NCBI RefSeq assembly: GCF_001678905.1
Contig: NZ_CP012117.1
Location: 62,001 to 126,000, forward strand
Direction: 5' to 3'
DNA: 64,000 bases
DNA from: Dermabacter vaginalis
GTDB lineage: Bacteria; Actinomycetota; Actinomycetes; Actinomycetales; Dermabacteraceae
Shown here: positions 16,832 through 24,984 of the stretch, piece by piece
Numbering within the stretch: the stretch's first letter is position 1
How the letters are laid out: each line of letters opens with the position of its first letter
The notes under the pieces: model-generated
Seen by the model: the letters and a program-made list of their open reading frames with translations, nothing else
Databases searched by the model: none
Told to the model about the DNA's origin: nothing
Position numbers and translations under genes: made by a program

Positions 16832-18049
16832 CTAGCTCATAGAGGCGAGAATGGACTTCGGGCTGCGCCGAAAAACCGGAAAAAGAACCGCTGCGACAGC
16901 AATGGCGACGATGAGGGCGCCGACGCCAAGCGCGGCCAGGGCCGCGAGAGGACTCGCGGAAGGGGAGAGGGCTTCGAGAACCGGATCGTGAGAGTGAGCC
17001 AGGAGAGCCTCGCTCACGAGATTCGTCGCGAAGAACCCCAACCCGAGTGCGAGAACCGCCGCGACGACCACGAGCGCACAGATCTCCGCGAGGAACTGAC
17101 GAAGGATGCTCCCCTTCGACCTACCAAGGGAGAGCAGAATCCCGATCTCGTGAAGACGGCCGCGCGCCCAAAACGCGAGCACGAGCACGAGCACCGCAAT
17201 GCTCACCGCACTCAAACCAAGAACGAGCCACGTGAGAAGGCGTTCCACGCCTGCGATCGACGCAAGGACGGTGCGAAACTGCGCCGAATTATCCTCGAGG
17301 CTCAAGTGAGGGCGAGCCTTATGCGCCTTCGCGAGCACAGCGGGAAGCGCCTCAGCGCTCGCGGTGCTGTATCGCGCAAGAGTCAACGACGCCGGATCGG
17401 TCAGGGGCGACATATCTTCGGCCGCGGCGAAAATACGGTTCTCGGCGGCGCCCGCAGGAAGGCCGGAAGGGTTCTCCGCGCGACCGCTGAAAATGCCGGT
17501 CACGACGAGACGCACGAGCTTGCCGTCACGCACGAGCGTGATCGCGCTTCCCACCGACAGGCGGTTCTTCGCGGCAAAGTCTTTGTGCACGAGGGCGCCG
17601 TGCGACGAAGGCTTCAGGTGCTCGCCCTGCTCAAGAGTGAAGAGTTTGCCTTGAAACAGCGGATTCAACTGCGAGTTAGTCGTCGCCGTCACCGTCATGT
17701 CATTTGCGAACTCCGGGTCAAGCTGCACCGCCCCGGCCGCCGAGACGGGACGGTGACCTTTCGGTTTCACGAGAAGATCCGTCTCGTACGCACTTGAGGT
17801 TACGCCGGGAAGTTTCGCGAGAGCGTCGGCATCGGTGCGGGCGAGGCTGGCGTCGGAATTCTGCGCCGTGAAACCAGCCCCGACGTTCCGATCGATCGCG
17901 CCACTAATATCGCCCATCGTGGCGCGCACGCCTGATTGCGCCACGAGCCCCGTGAAAATCAAGGTCATGAGCAGGAGAAGAATGATGCTGCGTGCGGGGC
18001 GCCTGCGCAGTGAAAGAACGGCGAGACGCGCCGAAGAAAGGCCTCTCAT
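16832..18049 (-). CDS. FtsX/MacB-like ABC transporter permease
   Basis: A 405-residue permease with one N-terminal membrane helix (SIILLLLMTLIFTGLVAQSG), a large extracytoplasmic region (residues ~40-265) and three C-terminal membrane segments, the FtsX/MacB topology. The cytoplasmic segment EIGILLSLGRSKGSILRQFLAE is typical of this family. The ATG at 18049 overlaps the stop of the upstream permease gene (ATGA), so the two are coupled, and the product probably forms a heterodimer with it. The ATPase follows nine bases downstream. Confidence 0.88.
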   Translation of the reverse strand: MRGLSSARLAVLSLRRRPARSIILLLLMTLIFTGLVAQSGVRATMGDISGAIDRNVGAGFTAQNSDASLARTDADALAKLPGVTSSAYETDLLVKPKGHRPVSAAGAVQLDPEFANDMTVTATTNSQLNPLFQGKLFTLEQGEHLKPSSHGALVHKDFAAKNRLSVGSAITLVRDGKLVRLVVTGIFSGRAENPSGLPAGAAENRIFAAAEDMSPLTDPASLTLARYSTASAEALPAVLAKAHKARPHLSLEDNSAQFRTVLASIAGVERLLTWLVLGLSAVSIAVLVLVLAFWARGRLHEIGILLSLGRSKGSILRQFLAEICALVVVAAVLALGLGFFATNLVSEALLAHSHDPVLEALSPSASPLAALAALGVGALIVAIAVAAVLFPVFRRSPKSILASMS

Positions 18050-19413
18050 TTGAGTGCCACCAAAAGCTTTTTCGGAGCCGTGCGAAGCATCGGGAGTGCG
18101 GCGAGCAGCACGCACACGATAATGACGACGGCCGCTGCGATCGCGACGTAAGCAACATCCTGATTGCCGAGGCTTACGTGCAATGAATCGAGAGTTTTAA
18201 GCGCGCTCGACGATTCGAGATCGGCGCCGGCCTGCTGCCCGGGAGCAAAACCATTCTTCGCAGAAGAATTGACGCTTCCCAGCACCGAAGAGCCGATAGA
18301 TTGCGCGATCAACGTGCTCACGAGATACGAGATCCCGATCGCTGGAATGGCGATAAGTCCAAGCTCCATCCAGTACTGGCGCAGCATTCCACCCTTGGTC
18401 GTGCCCACCGAAAGGAGCACGCCCGTTTCCTTCTTGCGTTCACCGAGCCACAGGAACAGCATGAGGCTCAAAAGCGCAATGGCCAGCACAAACGTTGCGA
18501 TCTTCGCGCCGTTCATGATCGAGCGAACGCCATCAACCGCACCGGTGATGCCCGCGAGATACTGCGTCGACGGGGCAAGCTGGTAGTTGCGCCAGTCGAT
18601 GCCGAGACGGCTCGCTTCCTCCGCGACCGCCTTGAGCTCGGTGCCCTTCTTCACGAAGAAATTTGCGTCCTGATAAATCTCGGTCTTTGCCGTCCAGCCA
18701 TAAAGCTCGCGGGTCGTATCAAGATCCGTGAAGAGCGTATTGGCGAAAAGCTCGCTGCGCTGGGCAACGGGCCTCGGGTTATCGCCCGAAAATAGGCCGA
18801 CGATTTCCGTTGTGACCTCGGTCGTGGACTTGTTCTGGTTATCCACATCGAATTGGTTGCCCTTCACGGTGATCTCATCGCCCACCTTGAGGCCGTTCGC
18901 TTTCGCGAGATCCTCGTGAATGAGAGCCTTGTGCGAGTCTCCGCTGCGCAGGTGGCGGCCTTGCGTGAGGGTGAGCGCCCCACCGCGGAAGCTATTTTCC
19001 AGCTCAGAGTCGTTCACGCCCCACACGTTGGCGGCGTTGCCGAACTGTTTTTCCTTCTGCTCGTCGTACTCGTTGTGGTCGAGCTTCTTGACGCTCGCGC
19101 CCACGAGATCCGCCGTGACGTTCTGGCGAGCGACGTGGCTCTCGACGCCCTTGAGCTTCGTGATCTTCTCGATATCCGCACCCTTCACGGTGCCGGCGCC
19201 GCGGGGTGTTCCCTGATTGAACTGCGGGTTGTTTTGCAGCACGAAACCCGCACCCGTGCGCTTCTCGACCTGCGCTCCCGCCGCATCGGCAGCGCGCGTC
19301 ACCGAACCGGTCACCATGAGCGCCGACATCATCGCCGCAAAAATTCCCACAATAATGAACGACTTGACGCGTTGACGTGAAACGTAGCGCCAGACCCGGC
19401 CGAAAGACGACAC
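18046..19413 (-). CDS. FtsX/MacB-like ABC transporter permease
   Basis: A 455-residue permease with the same layout as its neighbour: an N-terminal helix (FIIVGIFAAMMSALMVTGSV), a large external domain (residues ~45-310), and three C-terminal helices, with ETGVLLSVGTTKGGMLRQYWMEL as the cytoplasmic loop signature. The GTG at 19413 is chosen because AAAGGA lies at a suitable distance upstream; an ATG nine codons earlier has no such site. It is the first gene of the three-gene exporter operon. The substrate is not evident. Confidence 0.85.
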   Translation of the reverse strand: MSSFGRVWRYVSRQRVKSFIIVGIFAAMMSALMVTGSVTRAADAAGAQVEKRTGAGFVLQNNPQFNQGTPRGAGTVKGADIEKITKLKGVESHVARQNVTADLVGASVKKLDHNEYDEQKEKQFGNAANVWGVNDSELENSFRGGALTLTQGRHLRSGDSHKALIHEDLAKANGLKVGDEITVKGNQFDVDNQNKSTTEVTTEIVGLFSGDNPRPVAQRSELFANTLFTDLDTTRELYGWTAKTEIYQDANFFVKKGTELKAVAEEASRLGIDWRNYQLAPSTQYLAGITGAVDGVRSIMNGAKIATFVLAIALLSLMLFLWLGERKKETGVLLSVGTTKGGMLRQYWMELGLIAIPAIGISYLVSTLIAQSIGSSVLGSVNSSAKNGFAPGQQAGADLESSSALKTLDSLHVSLGNQDVAYVAIAAAVVIIVCVLLAALPMLRTAPKKLLVALK

Positions 19414-19670
19414 GGAACAATCCTTTCCAGAAAGCGACATTAGGTGTTTGAGCCGCCACGTAACAGCGTGCGGCAACGACGAAAGAACCTAACGAAGCAG
19501 TCTGGAATGGTTCCCAGCTTGAGGTGGGAAGCGCCGGTGAAAACGGCATGTCCTCGGGGAAAACTCCGGGATTGAAACGGGTAAAAAGTCCCGAAATTTA
19601 CTCGTTTTCTGCGAGAACGCGGGTAATCCCGGATCAATCCCTTAAAACGCCGCGGGGGAGTGAGCTGTGA

Positions 19671-20402
19671 CTAGTCGAGGAAGCCTCGCAGAAGCGCCTC
19701 GGTTCCCGCGAGGTGCTCCTCCATCTCGACCGAGGCCACATCTGGCCGTCCGCGAAGAATGGCCTGGACGATCCTTTGGTGCTGCTCGCACGAATGCTCA
19801 ATATTGGGCTGGAGCAGGGGAATCTGGTCAAGGAGTTCGTTGACCCGCATGCGGATATCGGCGAGAACTGGAACGAGAGAGGGAGCGTCAACGAGCTCCC
19901 CCATGAGCAGGTGCAGGCGGGTGTCATACACGCGGTAGTCGGCCAGATCGGCAGCCTGGCATTCCTCGTGGGCGCGCCACAGCCGTTCGCGGCTTTCGCG
20001 TGGAAGCTCCTGGTGGGCGAGTCTGCGCACGATCCCCACTTCGACAACCGCTCGAAGGGCGAGTGTGTCGATGATGGACGCGACTCGGCTCGAGGTCTCC
20101 GAAAGCGCGCTCGAAGTGGGAAGCGGATTTTTTGCAAACGTCCCGCCGTAGCGGCCCCGTTTCGCTTCGAGGTAACCCGCCTCAACGAGAGCAGAGATGG
20201 CCTCGCGCACGGTGTCGCGCGACACCCCGAGCATCGAGGCGAGCTCGCGCTCCGGGGGAAGTTTTTCCCCCGGAGCAACGAGTCCAAGTTTGAGCGATTG
20301 AACAAGCCTGTGCACGGTCCCCTCGAAAGCGTTCGAGGCTGCTCCGGGTTTCAAAAGAACCCAGGAGTTCAGCACGGGGGCGGGATCAGGTAGATCAGTC
20401 AT
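19671..20402 (-). CDS. GntR-family (FadR/FCD type) transcriptional regulator
   Basis: A 243-residue regulator. Residues ~30-95 form the GntR winged helix (LAPGEKLPPERELASMLGVSRDTVREAISALVEAGYLEAKRGRYGGTF, here LVAPGEKLPPERELAS onward). Residues ~110-240 form an all-helical FCD effector domain with the metal-ligand-type Asp/His residues (YDTRLHLLMGEL). It is the last gene of the gamma-glutamylation operon and probably controls it and the divergent permease by sensing the amine or an intermediate. A candidate operator is the palindrome at 24808-24820. Confidence 0.88.
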   Translation of the reverse strand: MTDLPDPAPVLNSWVLLKPGAASNAFEGTVHRLVQSLKLGLVAPGEKLPPERELASMLGVSRDTVREAISALVEAGYLEAKRGRYGGTFAKNPLPTSSALSETSSRVASIIDTLALRAVVEVGIVRRLAHQELPRESRERLWRAHEECQAADLADYRVYDTRLHLLMGELVDAPSLVPVLADIRMRVNELLDQIPLLQPNIEHSCEQHQRIVQAILRGRPDVASVEMEEHLAGTEALLRGFLD

Positions 20403-20435
20403 CGCTCAACATCTTGTCACAAGTGTCGCGGCGGC

Positions 20436-21233
20436 TCAGAGTGGCGTGACGTAGGCGGCGCTGAGACCGCCGTCGACGAGGAACGTGGACGCCGTGATGA
20501 AGGAGGCGTCGTCACTCGCCAGGAACGCGACGGCGGCCGCAAGCTCCTTTGCGTCACCGAATCGCCCAACGGGAACGTGCACGAGTCGACGCTGCGCACG
20601 CTCCGGATCCTTGGCGAAAAGCTCCTGAAGGAGGGGAGTGGCGACGGGCCCCGGGCACAGGGCGTTGACGCGAATGCCCTGACGGGCGAACTGCACGCCG
20701 AGCTCGCGCGTCATAGCGAGCACCCCACCCTTCGAGGCGGTGTAGGAAATCTGCGAGGTTGCCGAACCCATCACCGCCACGAAACTAGCCGTATTGATGA
20801 TCGACCCGGACTGCTGCTTCGTCATGTGGCGAAGTGCTGCGCGCGAGCACAGGTAGACCGACTTCAGGTTGACATCCTGCACCTTCTCCCACGCGGGAAG
20901 CTCGGTCGTCTCAATCGAATCGTCGTCCGCGGGCGAAATCCCGGCGTTGTTGAAGGCAATATCGACCGAGCCGTACACGCGAGCTGCTTCGTCAAATAAG
21001 TGGTTGACCTGCTCTTCGCTCGTGACGTTCGTTTCGACGAAGAGGCCACCGACCTCTTTGGCAGCCGCCTCTCCGTTTGTCGCATCGAGATCGCCGATGA
21101 CGACCGTGGCGCCTTCGGCCGCGAATCGGCGCGCGGTCGCAAGCCCGATACCGGAGCTGCCGCCCGTAATCACGGCAACCTTGCCCTTCAATCGTTGGGT
21201 GAGATCAATCTTTTCGATAGTCGTCTCTGACAT
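20436..21233 (-). CDS. Short-chain dehydrogenase/reductase
   Basis: A 265-residue classical SDR. Its features are the Rossmann signature TGGSSGIG near residue 24, NNAG at about 93, a catalytic Ser in NTASFVAV, and Tyr/Lys in YTASKGG. An Asp after the second beta strand (IGDLDAT) favours NAD over NADP. It lies between an aldehyde dehydrogenase and the regulator in a gamma-glutamylation operon. The most economical role is oxidation of a gamma-glutamyl amino alcohol to the aldehyde used by the next enzyme; this is inferred from context, since SDR substrates cannot be read from sequence. Confidence 0.88.
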   Translation of the reverse strand: MSETTIEKIDLTQRLKGKVAVITGGSSGIGLATARRFAAEGATVVIGDLDATNGEAAAKEVGGLFVETNVTSEEQVNHLFDEAARVYGSVDIAFNNAGISPADDDSIETTELPAWEKVQDVNLKSVYLCSRAALRHMTKQQSGSIINTASFVAVMGSATSQISYTASKGGVLAMTRELGVQFARQGIRVNALCPGPVATPLLQELFAKDPERAQRRLVHVPVGRFGDAKELAAAVAFLASDDASFITASTFLVDGGLSAAYVTPL

Positions 21234-21265
21234 GTCAAAACCTTTCTACAAGGGGTGGATGTTGG

Positions 21266-22624
21266 CTAGTCCTGCGCGAAAAAGACATTCTTGGTTTCGG
21301 TGAAGGCGAGGGGAGCGTCGGGCCCCTGTTCCCTGCCTAGACCGGACTGCTTGAACCCGCCGAACGGCGTGGAATACCGCACCGACGAGTGGGAGTTGAC
21401 GGAGAGGTTTCCCGCCTCGACCCCGCGCGACACGCGAAGCGCGCGGCCGATGTCGCGAGTCCAGATCGACCCCGAAAGCCCGTACTCGGTGTCGTTTGCG
21501 AGGGCGAGTGCATCGGCCTCGTCCTCGAACGGCAGCACGGTGACGACGGGACCGAAAATCTCCTCGTGTACCGTCCGGTGCGTGCGCTCGGGCGTGAGTA
21601 CGGTGGGCGGGAACCAAAAGCCGGGGCCCGACGGTGCTCTCCCTCTAAAGGCGACAAGTGATTCGTCGTCCACGTATCCGGTAACCTTGTCGAGGTGGGC
21701 TTTCGCCACGAGCGGCCCCATTTCGGTGTCGTCGTTCGCGGGATCACCAACTCGAAATGCCTTGACGGCGGGTTCGAAGAGCTCCATGAACTTCTCGTAC
21801 ACGGATTTTTCGACGAGGATCCTCGAGCGCGAGCAGCAATCCTGCCCGGCATTGTCGAAAACCCCGGCGGGGGCTGCTGCGGCGGCCTTCTCGAGGTCGG
21901 AATCGGCAAACACGATGTTCGCGTTCTTTCCCCCGAGTTCGAGCGTGAGGGTCTTAACCTGTTCGGCGCAGCCGCGCATGATCGTTTTTCCCGTTGCTGT
22001 TGAACCGGTGAACACGACTTTTCGCACGTCGGGATGCGTGACGAACCGGTTGCCGACGACGGAGCCCTTGCCGGGAAGAACCGTGAGAAGGTTCTCGGGA
22101 AGGCCGGCCTCGAGGGCGAGCTCGGCAATGCGGATCGCGGTGAGCGGTGTCCATTCGGCGGGCTTGAGAACCACGGCGCAGCCAGCCGCGAGTGCGGGGG
22201 CGAAGCCCCACGCAGCGATTGGCATGGGGAAGTTCCACGGGGTGATGATGCCGACGACGCCTACCGCCTCATGGAAGGTCACGTTCACGCCGCCCTCGAC
22301 GGGAATCTGCTCGCCGATGAGCCTTTCGGGCGCAGCTGCGTAGTATTCGAGGACATTCGCAACGTTTTGTGCTTCCCACCGAGCTTGCCCAATGGGGTGG
22401 CCGGCATTGGCAACCTCGATCTGCGCGAGCTCCTCGTTGTGGTCGGCGACGATGCGGGCAAAACTCCGGAGAACCTGTGCTCGCGAGGCTGGAGCGGTGG
22501 CCGCCCAGCGTTTTTGTGCAACGACGGCCTTGGCGATGGCGTCGTCAGTCGCCTCGACGTCGACGAGCTCGATGCTGCGAATGAACTCCTCGGTCGCGGG
22601 GTTGATGATGTCGAACGTAGTCAT
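21266..22624 (-). CDS. Aldehyde dehydrogenase family protein
   Basis: A 452-residue NAD(P)-dependent aldehyde dehydrogenase. Visible motifs are PWNFPMPIAAWGFAPALAAGC (coenzyme site), FTGSTATGK, the catalytic Glu in LELGGKNANIVF, the catalytic Cys in NAGQDCCSRSR, and EEIFGPVVTVLPF. It is slightly shorter than typical members (about 480-500), mainly in the loop after FRGRAPSGPG. In this operon it probably oxidises a gamma-glutamyl amino-aldehyde to the acid, as PuuC does in putrescine breakdown. Its ATG overlaps the stop of the upstream hydrolase gene. Confidence 0.9.
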   Translation of the reverse strand: MTTFDIINPATEEFIRSIELVDVEATDDAIAKAVVAQKRWAATAPASRAQVLRSFARIVADHNEELAQIEVANAGHPIGQARWEAQNVANVLEYYAAAPERLIGEQIPVEGGVNVTFHEAVGVVGIITPWNFPMPIAAWGFAPALAAGCAVVLKPAEWTPLTAIRIAELALEAGLPENLLTVLPGKGSVVGNRFVTHPDVRKVVFTGSTATGKTIMRGCAEQVKTLTLELGGKNANIVFADSDLEKAAAAAPAGVFDNAGQDCCSRSRILVEKSVYEKFMELFEPAVKAFRVGDPANDDTEMGPLVAKAHLDKVTGYVDDESLVAFRGRAPSGPGFWFPPTVLTPERTHRTVHEEIFGPVVTVLPFEDEADALALANDTEYGLSGSIWTRDIGRALRVSRGVEAGNLSVNSHSSVRYSTPFGGFKQSGLGREQGPDAPLAFTETKNVFFAQD

Positions 22625-23355
22625 GGGCGCTCCTTAGAGGTGTGGGGCGTGGCATTGACGAGGGCTTCGAAGAGTCTGCGGTCGTGATGTTGCTGTTCGG
22701 GGTGCCATTGGACGGCAAGGAAGAAACCCAGTGCAGATGGGCACTCGAGTGCCTGGATGGTGCCGTCGGACGTCGTCGCGGTAACCGCGAGTCCGCTCCC
22801 GACCTTTCCGACTGCCTGATGGTGATAGACCGGAATATCGCGCGCTGTGGTCCCGAGGATGTTCGCGAGCGTCGAGCCTTCGGTGATCTCGATGTCCACC
22901 GAGCCGAACACGCCCGGGGCAGGCTGGTAGAGATCCGATCCCACAACGTCGGGCAGGTGTTGAAGGAGAGTGCCTCCGTGAACCGTGTTCACGATCTGCA
23001 TGCCTCGGCAAATCGCGAGGATGGGACGCCCGACGCTGCGTGCCGCCACGTACAGCGCGATTTCCCACTCGTCGCGATCATCGCGGGGCGCTCCAGTTTT
23101 CTCGTGTGGCTGTTCGCCGTAGCGGGCTGGGTTGACGTCGGCTCCGCCGGCAAGGATGAGCCCGTCGAGCTTCGCGATTACCTGGGCGGCGCGATCGCTT
23201 TCCGACGGTTGCGGGGGCAACAGGACGGGCACACCGCCGGCATCGAGGACCGCCTGAAGGTAGGCCTCGTGCAGGAAGGATGCGCGCGTATCCCATACCC
23301 CGCACGTGGCAGGTTCGAGGTATGTCGATATACCGATGATGGGTGCGCTAGCCAC
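22621..23355 (-). CDS. Class I glutamine amidotransferase-like hydrolase (PuuD-type, peptidase C26)
   Basis: A 244-residue protein of the gamma-glutamyl-gamma-aminobutyrate hydrolase family. The nucleophile is Cys116 in ILAICRGMQ and the rest of the triad is His218 and Glu220 in VQWHPEQ. It should remove the gamma-glutamyl group at the end of the pathway, releasing glutamate and the final amino acid. It overlaps the glutamine-synthetase-like gene by eight bases and the aldehyde dehydrogenase gene by four, so all three are tightly coupled. Confidence 0.9.
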   Translation of the reverse strand: MASAPIIGISTYLEPATCGVWDTRASFLHEAYLQAVLDAGGVPVLLPPQPSESDRAAQVIAKLDGLILAGGADVNPARYGEQPHEKTGAPRDDRDEWEIALYVAARSVGRPILAICRGMQIVNTVHGGTLLQHLPDVVGSDLYQPAPGVFGSVDIEITEGSTLANILGTTARDIPVYHHQAVGKVGSGLAVTATTSDGTIQALECPSALGFFLAVQWHPEQQHHDRRLFEALVNATPHTSKERP

Positions 23356-24715
23356 GTTCGAAGCCCCTCACGCGCTCCCAATCCGTGACGGCGGCATCGA
23401 ACGCTTCGAGTTCGACCCGGGCAGCCCGCGTGTAGTGCTCGACGACGTCCTCGCCGAAGGCGGCATGGGCAATCTCGGAGTTTTCGAACAGGTCGGCGGC
23501 TTCGCGGAGCGTCGTCGGCACCCTCGGCTTGTCACTTTCGTAGCCGTTGCCCACGAGCTCCTCCTCGAGGGAGAGCTCGTTGTCGATGCCGTGGAGACCC
23601 GCGGCGATCATCGCGGCCATCGCGAGATATTGATTGACGTCGCCGCCGGGAATGCGGTTCTCGAAGCGCAGCGATTTGCCGTTGCCCACGACTCGGAAGG
23701 CGCACGAGCGGTTGTCGAGGCCCCACGCGAGTGTGGTCGGTGCGAATGTGCCGGGCTGATAGCGCTTGTAAGAGTTGATGTTGGGGGCGAACATGAGGGC
23801 GAGTTCGCGCGCTGCGGCGATCTGCCCCGCGAGGAACTGATCCATGATGACGCTGCGCCCGCCTTCGCGGGATTCGTCGGCGAACACGGGATTGCCATCC
23901 TTGTCGCGCAGGCTCATGTGAATATGGCACGAGTTGCCTTCGCGCTGGTTGAACTTCGCCATGAAGGTGATGGACTTGCCGTGTCTTTCAGCGATTTCCT
24001 TGGCGCCCGTGCGGTAGAGGCTGTGGTTATCGCACGTGGTAAGCACATCGTCGTAAAGGAAGGCGATCTCTTGCTGACCGGGGTTGCATTCGCCTTTGAC
24101 GCCCTCGCAGTACATGCCGGCCGCATCCATGGAGTTGCGGATGTCGCGAAGGAGAGGTTCGAGGCGTGTGGAGGCCTGGATGTCGTAGTCGGTGTTGTAG
24201 TCGCTTGCGGGGGTGAGGTCGTTGTAGCCCTTGGCCCACGCTTCACGGTAGGTGTCGTCAAAAATTAGGAATTCGAGTTCCGTCGCGCCCATGCATGTCC
24301 AGCCGCGCTCTTCAAGGCGAGCGCGTTGTTTCTTGAGGACACTGCGCGGGGCGGGGGCGACTTCCTCGCCCGAGGTTGTGAGGAGGTCCGCGGTGACCTG
24401 TGCGGAGCCCTCGATCCACGGGACTTGGCGCAGCGTGGCCATGTCTGGCTTCATGACCATGTCGCCGTAGCCGCTCTTCCAGCTGGAAATCTTGTAGCCG
24501 TCCACCGTGTTGTTGTCGATGTCGACGGCGAGGAGATAGTTGCAGCACTCAGCTCCGTGTTCGGCGACGGAGTCGAGAAAGAGACGAGCGGAGATGCGCT
24601 TGCCTACGAGTCGGCCTTGCATGTCCGTGAATCCGAGGATCACGGTGTCGATATCGCCGGCGTGGATGCGGTTGGTGAGTTCTGAGAACGTCAGCATTCC
24701 TTCGTTGCCTGACAT
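23348..24715 (-). CDS. Glutamine-synthetase-like gamma-glutamyl-amine ligase
   Basis: A 455-residue member of the glutamine synthetase superfamily of the PuuA/GlnA4/IpuC type, which couples ATP hydrolysis to gamma-glutamylation of an amine. Active-site segments visible are ATELEFLIFD, ECNPGQQEIAF, GNSCHIHMSLRD and the final RFENRIPGGDVNQYLAMAAM. It lacks features of ammonia-assimilating GS, such as an adenylylation loop. It is the first gene of a five-gene operon. Streptomyces GlnA4 acts on ethanolamine and E. coli PuuA on putrescine; the neighbouring permease favours ethanolamine here. Confidence 0.9.
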   Translation of the reverse strand: MSGNEGMLTFSELTNRIHAGDIDTVILGFTDMQGRLVGKRISARLFLDSVAEHGAECCNYLLAVDIDNNTVDGYKISSWKSGYGDMVMKPDMATLRQVPWIEGSAQVTADLLTTSGEEVAPAPRSVLKKQRARLEERGWTCMGATELEFLIFDDTYREAWAKGYNDLTPASDYNTDYDIQASTRLEPLLRDIRNSMDAAGMYCEGVKGECNPGQQEIAFLYDDVLTTCDNHSLYRTGAKEIAERHGKSITFMAKFNQREGNSCHIHMSLRDKDGNPVFADESREGGRSVIMDQFLAGQIAAARELALMFAPNINSYKRYQPGTFAPTTLAWGLDNRSCAFRVVGNGKSLRFENRIPGGDVNQYLAMAAMIAAGLHGIDNELSLEEELVGNGYESDKPRVPTTLREAADLFENSEIAHAAFGEDVVEHYTRAARVELEAFDAAVTDWERVRGFERG

Positions 24716-24796
24716 GGAAGCTCCTCATTGTGCTTCGGTGTGGCCTGGCGGGGCCCTTACGTGGCGATGCAAGCCATTGACTAAACATCGGTCTGG

Positions 24797-24924
24797 CAAC
24801 CATTAGATCACATGATGTGAGCTACGCAACCCGAAATCCTGGCAAAACTCTGGGCATTCCGAGGTGGCGCCCCTCGAGTTCAGTTAACGAATTTCGACAA
24901 AAGCATGGAAATCCAACCATTAGG
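24797..24924 (+). promoter_or_regulatory. Divergent control region with palindrome and direct repeats
   Basis: The gap between the GS-like gene and the permease holds a perfect palindrome, TCACAT-G-ATGTGA, at 24808-24820. It also holds two direct copies of CAACCATTAG, at 24797-24806 and 24915-24924. A divergent promoter region next to a GntR-regulated operon is the expected place for the regulator's sites. Which element is the operator cannot be told from sequence. Confidence 0.45.
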
Positions 24925-24984
24925 CGGGTACTGTGGGGCAGCACACACGAGTCAACGTGGTCTCGTCACTACGGAAGGTATGCA

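Noticed and set aside
16166..17797. 543-codon plus-strand open frame opposite the ABC ATPase and permease
   Set aside because: It crosses two clear minus-strand genes and is Arg/Glu-rich, as expected for a complement.
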